The position numbers and the translations under genes were made by a program. This document shows positions 60,600 to 64,000 of a stretch of 64,000 nt of DNA, piece after piece. Under the pieces are notes generated by a model. That model was not told the DNA's origin, searched no databases, and worked only from the letters and a program-made list of their open reading frames with translations. Positions within the stretch are counted from its first letter, which is position 1. Each line of letters opens with the position of its first letter. Location of the stretch: the NCBI GenBank assembly GCA_948144175.1, contig CANXME010002588.1, positions 62,001-126,000 of the forward strand, read 5' to 3'. This stretch comes from Closterium sp. NIES-65. Its lineage: Eukaryota; Streptophyta; Zygnematophyceae; Desmidiales; Closteriaceae.

Positions 60600-60733
60600 T
60601 GATGAGAATAGAACGAGAATGAATGAACTATGAATGAAGTGAGTACAAATAGGAAACCCTAACTGGTTGTACCCCCTATGGGATGCCCCACTACAGCCTA
60701 CACAATAGTATAAGCTATATATATGTTCTGACA
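60600..60733 (-). repeat. E9 5' LTR
   Basis: 134 bp, TGTCAGAACATATATATAGC...TTCTCATCA on the minus strand, with AAACCCTAA at about 60653-60661. Confidence 0.87.
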
Positions 60734-61253
60734 TTGAAGTGCACACGACCTTCTCCTACATACGTTTCATTTGACCGTAACGTACCCCCGGCTTGCCCCT
60801 GCACGCACGCTGTGTACAGCAGTTGAAATTGGCCACACAACCAACCGACCACATTCCCTGCGCCGCACAGAGATAACGCTCTCCTCTGATACGACCACCT
60901 GTAACGCCCACATAGGACATCCCGCCCCCACGACGCCACGTACGCGTCACCCATATCCGAACAACCAACTGCCTGAGACCCCGAGTGTGCACCACCACAC
61001 ATTGTGGTTGTGCAACCCCGACCGCGCAAGGAATAAGGGTACTCGTACGCGTTATACGATTCATAACTTAACCACCATACTGCACACCTATACCTGATTG
61101 AACGTCTTATCATCCGAGCACGAGTGTATAATAACATCACCGCTGGATAACACAAGTTCCATCAAACCGCGCCTCTATACATAAAGAACGCACTACGCAG
61201 TGATTTAGGGTTTAAAATTCCGAGCTGCAACGACAGTCTCTAAACGCATTGCG
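60734..61253. other. Non-repetitive DNA, no gene recognised
   Basis: About 520 bp between E9 and the end of the unrecognised minus-strand gene. Short ORFs only. It may include that gene's 3' untranslated region. Confidence 0.5.
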
Positions 61254-61960
61254 TCACTCGCATAGTAGAAACCTATTTACTAGCTGCACCTTTTTGTTGC
61301 TGTACGAAGGGCACACGTACACCACTCTCTGCAGGCTTTTCAGCTCCACCACCGAGAACCTCACATCCTCCACTGTCTTGTGCAGCTGCGTACATCCCGT
61401 GAGGTTGCAGCTCCCAGCCTTCTCATAGTACCTCACATATGCGTACCCCTTCCAATCCCCATCATGGTCAACCGCCCTGAAAACGCACAGACATTTTGCA
61501 TACCAGTCCCCACCCTTGTCATTGAGCAGCGCCACGTCCGAATACCACCTCTCTCGGGGCGACACCTTCACAAATGTCCCTTTGGCCACTGGCTCGCCGC
61601 CTCTTGTGCGCGGAATGGCCACCGCCGTGTGGACCTGTCACCCCATCCCCACCAAACCAACAACACGTGCACATCATGAGTGCGGTGAGCACCATCATGT
61701 AAGACTACAAACGTCCCATGTCCGCCACATTGTAATCACTTCACCTGCACGCTGTTGGTAGCCACACCCAACGCCTTAAACTCGTCAGCCAAACCCTTCA
61801 TATCGTCTCCCAGCGCGGTTATGTACTCATCGTACACTGGATCCGACGCTCCGCCAATCCGCATTGTCCGATACTTCTTCGTGAGCACCGGTTTCTTCGT
61901 CATGATTGCCTGCACGTACCACACGCATTCGCACAACGAACCACACGGTGTTTGGAGCAC
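61254..61960 (-). pseudogene. Unrecognised host gene, last two exons, 5' part cut off by E10
   Basis: Two minus-strand exons joined by a GT..AG intron. The upstream exon (about 61739-61910, after an acceptor TGCAG) reads AIMTKKPVLTKKYRTMRIGGASDPVYDEY..LADEFKALGVATNSVQ. The intron (donor CAG|GTGAAG, acceptor TGACAG) removes about 61645-61738. The last exon reads HTAVAIPRTRGGEPVAKGTFVKVSPRERWYSD..DWYAKCLCVFRAVDHDGDWKGYAYVRYYEKAGSC..CTQL..FSVVELKSLQRVVYVCPSY..VNRFLLCE. The second part has the look of a small beta-barrel, with repeated short strands and a VVELxSLQRVVYV segment. I do not recognise the family, so I assign no function; a BAH-like or transposase-tail domain is only a guess. Copia E10 lies immediately upstream, so the 5' exons are displaced or lost. 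Confidence 0.55.
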
Positions 61961-62004
61961 GCCTCCACCCCGGTGTACGGTGTACTCTGGACTACCAACT
62001 GTTA

Positions 62005-62124
62005 TGAAGAAGAAGTGATTGCACTATGAAAGTTGGAGTAAAAGTAGGAAACCCTAACTTTGTGTACCCCCTAAAGGCTAACCCACTATAGCCTACACAA
62101 TAATAACACATGTAGTGTTTGACA
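62005..62124 (-). repeat. E10 3' LTR
   Basis: About 120 bp, TGTCAAACACTACATG...CTTCTTCA on the minus strand. Contains AAACCCTAA. The left end is uncertain by a few bases. Confidence 0.8.
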
Positions 62125-62150
62125 CACCCCCATAGGCAAAGTGGGGGAGA
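62125..62150 (-). promoter_or_regulatory. E10 polypurine tract hairpin
   Basis: Minus strand CCCCCA - CTTTGCCTA - TGGGGG just before the LTR, as in E3, E7 and E8. Confidence 0.7.
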
Positions 62151-62354
62151 ACAAGGGGTCACAAGACCAGTCAAGAAAGGCAAGCAAGCTCAGGGTGGAT
62201 CACAACGTCACCACACACTCCGAGCACAAGCAAAGGGCCACAAGGCCAGTTCACATGCAGAAGTATATATAAGTAGTACAGACAGCAAGGGTGATCTCAA
62301 CCTAGCAGAGCAAACAGGCAGGAGTATATATAGAGATCACAGTACAGACAAAGC

Positions 62355-63120
62355 CTACAACAAGTGAGACAAAGTGGGCACTAGCCCCAACAAAGTACAG
62401 AAGCGCTGATGATCACTAGGCTGAAGTGCCTTGGTGAAAATATCAGCGGTGTTGGCCTGAGAGGCCACGTAGCGCAGACGAAGCTGACCACGCTGCTGAA
62501 GCTCACGAGCAAGGAAGTAACGGAGAGCGATGTGCTTTGTTCTGTGCTCCAGTCTGTGCTCTTCACATAAGGCAATGGCAGCCTTGTTGTCGACGTACAG
62601 CACTGGAGGAGAACTTGGCCGCTCTCCAAGGTCGGTCAGCAGGTAGGTGAGCCACCGTAACTCCTGTGCAGCCATGGCTGTGGCGTAGATCTCAGCCTCA
62701 CAACTAGAGCTGAGAACCGAAGACGAACGAGTAAAGCGCCACGAAACTGAACCAGAGCCAAGGCTGAAGGTGTAACCCTGTGACGACCGCTGAGTAGCCT
62801 GGTCGTCAACCCAAGAAGCGTCTGAGTGCCCAGTGAGAACAACTGAGCTCCCTCCTCCAAGCACGAGCCCCATGCCCGATGTACTGCGCAAGTAGCGCAA
62901 TACCCTCTTTGCAGCATCCCAGTGCACCTTTCGGTGATGACCAGGAGCCACGTAGCGAGCCAGAAGGCCAAGAGGGTATGCTAGGTCAGGACGAGTGCAA
63001 GTCATCAGGTACATGAGGCAACCAACTAGCTCTGGGTAAGGACCACTCGACTCTACGGACTAATCTGAAGGCAGAGCTGAGAGCGAGTGACCTATAGCCA
63101 GAGGAGTGGCCTGTGCTGAG
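62355..63120 (-). pseudogene. E10 copia RT end and RNase H
   Basis: Reads SALPSD then TAG (63059-63061, GAG in other copies), then SVESSGPYPELVGCLMYLMTCTRPDLAYPLGLLARYVAPGH. RNase H follows: HSDASWVDDQATQRSSQGYTF (about 62790-62850), SSCEAEIYATAMAAQELRW, YVDNKAAIALCEEH (about 62565-62605), RTKHIALRYFLARELQQRGQLRLRYV, NTADIFTKAL. The RNase H part has no stop until the end of the frame. It differs from the others in several residues (GLLARY, ATAMAA). Confidence 0.88.
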
Positions 63121-63136
63121 GACCAGGTGAAGCCGA

Positions 63137-63267
63137 TGTCAGAACATTATAGCTTATGCTTTTGTGTAGGCTATAGTGGGGTATCCCATAGGGGGTACAA
63201 CCCAATTAGGGTTAGTACTTGTACTCACTTCATTCATAGTTCATTCATTCGCGTTCACTTCTTCACA
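63137..63267 (+). repeat. E11 5' LTR
   Basis: 131 bp, TGTCAGAACATTATAGC...CTTCTTCACA, with AATTAGGGTTAGT core. Confidence 0.9.
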
Positions 63268-63320
63268 TGGTATCAGAGCAGGTCCCCTCCTAGGGACTGT
63301 TCCTAGGGCCCACCGAAGCG
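63268..63320 (+). promoter_or_regulatory. E11 primer-binding site, extended, best tRNA-iMet match
   Basis: Starts with a perfect TGGTATCAGAGC, then AGGTCCCCTCCTAGGGACTG and TAGGGCCCACCGAAGCG. Of all copies this is closest to the complement of plant tRNA-iMet from the 3' end through the T arm and into the anticodon arm. Confidence 0.78.
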
Positions 63321-63344
63321 CGCCCTGAGGCGCGCGTTCCTTTT

Positions 63345-64000
63345 TTTAGCGACCCTCCGTGTCGCCCCTAGCGGCCCGTTACGCCGCCCTTACCTACGCA
63401 GCCCCGCCGCCCTTACCTACGCGGCCCCGCCGCCCTTACCTACGCGGCCCCGCCGCCCTTACGTCGCGGCCCCGCCGCCCTCACGTCGCGGCCCCGCCGC
63501 CCTCACCTACGTGGTGCCGCCGCCCTCACCTCCGCGGCCTCGCCGCCCTCACCTACGCGGCCCCGCCGCCCTCACCTTCGCGGCCTCGCCGCCCTCACCT
63601 TCGCGGCCCCGCCGCCCTCACCAACGCGGCCCCGCCGCCCTCACCTTCGCGGCCTCGCCGCCCGTGCCTACGCGGCCCCGCCGCCTTCTCCTACGCGGCC
63701 CCGCCGCCCTCACGTCGCGGCCCCGCCGCCCACACCTTCGCGGCCCCGCCGGTCTCCCCTCCTGCCGAGCCGCCCGAGCAGCCGCCCGCCACGCCGCCCG
63801 GTACCGGAGCAGCCGAGCCGCCCAGCAGCAGCTGCCGAGCCGCCCAGCAGCAGCTGCCGAGCCGCCGCGCCGCCGAGCCGCAGTCCAGCCGAGCCGCCCA
63901 GCAGCAGCCGCCGAGCCACCGGGCCGCCGAGCCGCAGTACAGCCGAGCCGCCCAGCAGCAGCCGCCGAGCCGCCGGGCCGCCGAGCCGCAGTACCGCCGA
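63345..64000 (+). repeat. E11 leader arrays
   Basis: About 16 copies of a 24-bp unit (CGCGGCCCCGCCGCCCTCACCTA with small changes) at 63395-63760. Then GCCGAGCCGCCCAGCAGCAGCT-type units (about 63825-64000). This is the same two-part layout as E3 and E8, with a different first unit. Confidence 0.87.

Larger units (their letters stand above)
58693..60733 (-). mobile_element. Copia element E9 (minus), 5' fragment
   Basis: LTR, primer site, leader and gag up to the start of the Gly-rich tract, where it stops against unrelated DNA at about 58693. All of pol and the 3' LTR are missing. It is a truncated copy of the short-LTR family. Confidence 0.88.
62005..63136 (-). mobile_element. Copia element E10 (minus), 3' part, interrupted by E11
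   Basis: Contains the 3' LTR, polypurine hairpin, RNase H and the end of RT. It is cut at 63136 by the LTR of E11, so the remainder should lie beyond the window. The reading frame is well preserved. Confidence 0.9.
63137..64000 (+). mobile_element. Copia element E11, left end, runs off the window
   Basis: 5' LTR, primer site and about 700 bp of GC-rich leader of a plus-strand element inserted in E10. GCCGA (63132-63136) would be the left target duplication. Confidence 0.9.

Noticed and set aside
60715-61155. 146-codon minus-strand ORF overlapping the E9 LTR
   Set aside because: It runs into the LTR and has no protein-like features or family resemblance.
63345-63760. Regular 24-bp repeats as a CRISPR array
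   Set aside because: Head-to-tail units without unique spacers, in a eukaryotic retrotransposon leader; a plain minisatellite.

Overview
The window looks like a retrotransposon-dense, GC-rich nuclear region from a green-lineage eukaryote. The evidence is plant-type Ty1/copia and chromodomain Ty3/gypsy elements primed by initiator-tRNA-Met-like sites, spliceosomal introns with GT..AG borders, a CDPK/PEPRK-like kinase and a plant-type GH30 enzyme. The GC-rich copia polyproteins remind me of zygnematophyte algae such as Closterium. That is recollection, not a search result.

Positions 1 to about 50733 form one nested stack of LTR retrotransposons. The outermost host is a chromodomain gypsy ('Gypsy X', + strand), seen at 25620-25997, 36006-36084 and 42992-44342, with its 3' LTR at 44343-44523 continued at 50588-50733. 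Inserted into it are copia E4 (-), E6 (-) and E8 (+), and an unrelated copia, E12 (-, 44524-50582), which splits its 3' LTR. E4 in turn contains E2 (-), into which E1 (+, running off the left edge) is inserted, and E3 (+, 7283-20802). E3 contains a second chromodomain gypsy ('Gypsy Y', 7778-13812), whose gag contains a 375-bp TRIM element (9020-9394). E6 contains E7 (+, 28579-33767). Matching 5-bp target duplications were read directly for the TRIM (CCGGC), Gypsy Y (CCGCT), E3 (AGCAG), E7 (GTACC), E8 (GGAAA) and E12 (GATGC).

E1-E4 and E6-E11 belong to one copia family. It has very short LTRs (about 103-134 bp), an extended initiator-tRNA complement after the 5' LTR, a GC-rich tandem-repeat leader, a gag with a hypervariable C-run and a Gly-rich tract, an atypical Cys/His motif, protease, integrase, a low-complexity repeat linker, RT and RNase H. 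E8 has identical LTRs and a pol that is open except for one TGA, but it lacks the N-terminal gag.

Positions about 50734-58690 are host sequence: a GH30-family gene (about 51570-55036, three inferred exons, a one-base frameshift, minisatellites in intron 2, a duplicated C-terminal segment) and, convergent to it, a single-exon Ser/Thr kinase (55652-56839, minus). From 58693 to the end there are three more copia pieces (E9, E10, E11) around a two-exon fragment of an unrecognised gene (61254-61960, minus).

The most unusual object is the TRIM: a tRNA-Glu-like sequence of normal length spans its 5' LTR/PBS boundary, with the primer-binding site where the anticodon arm should be.
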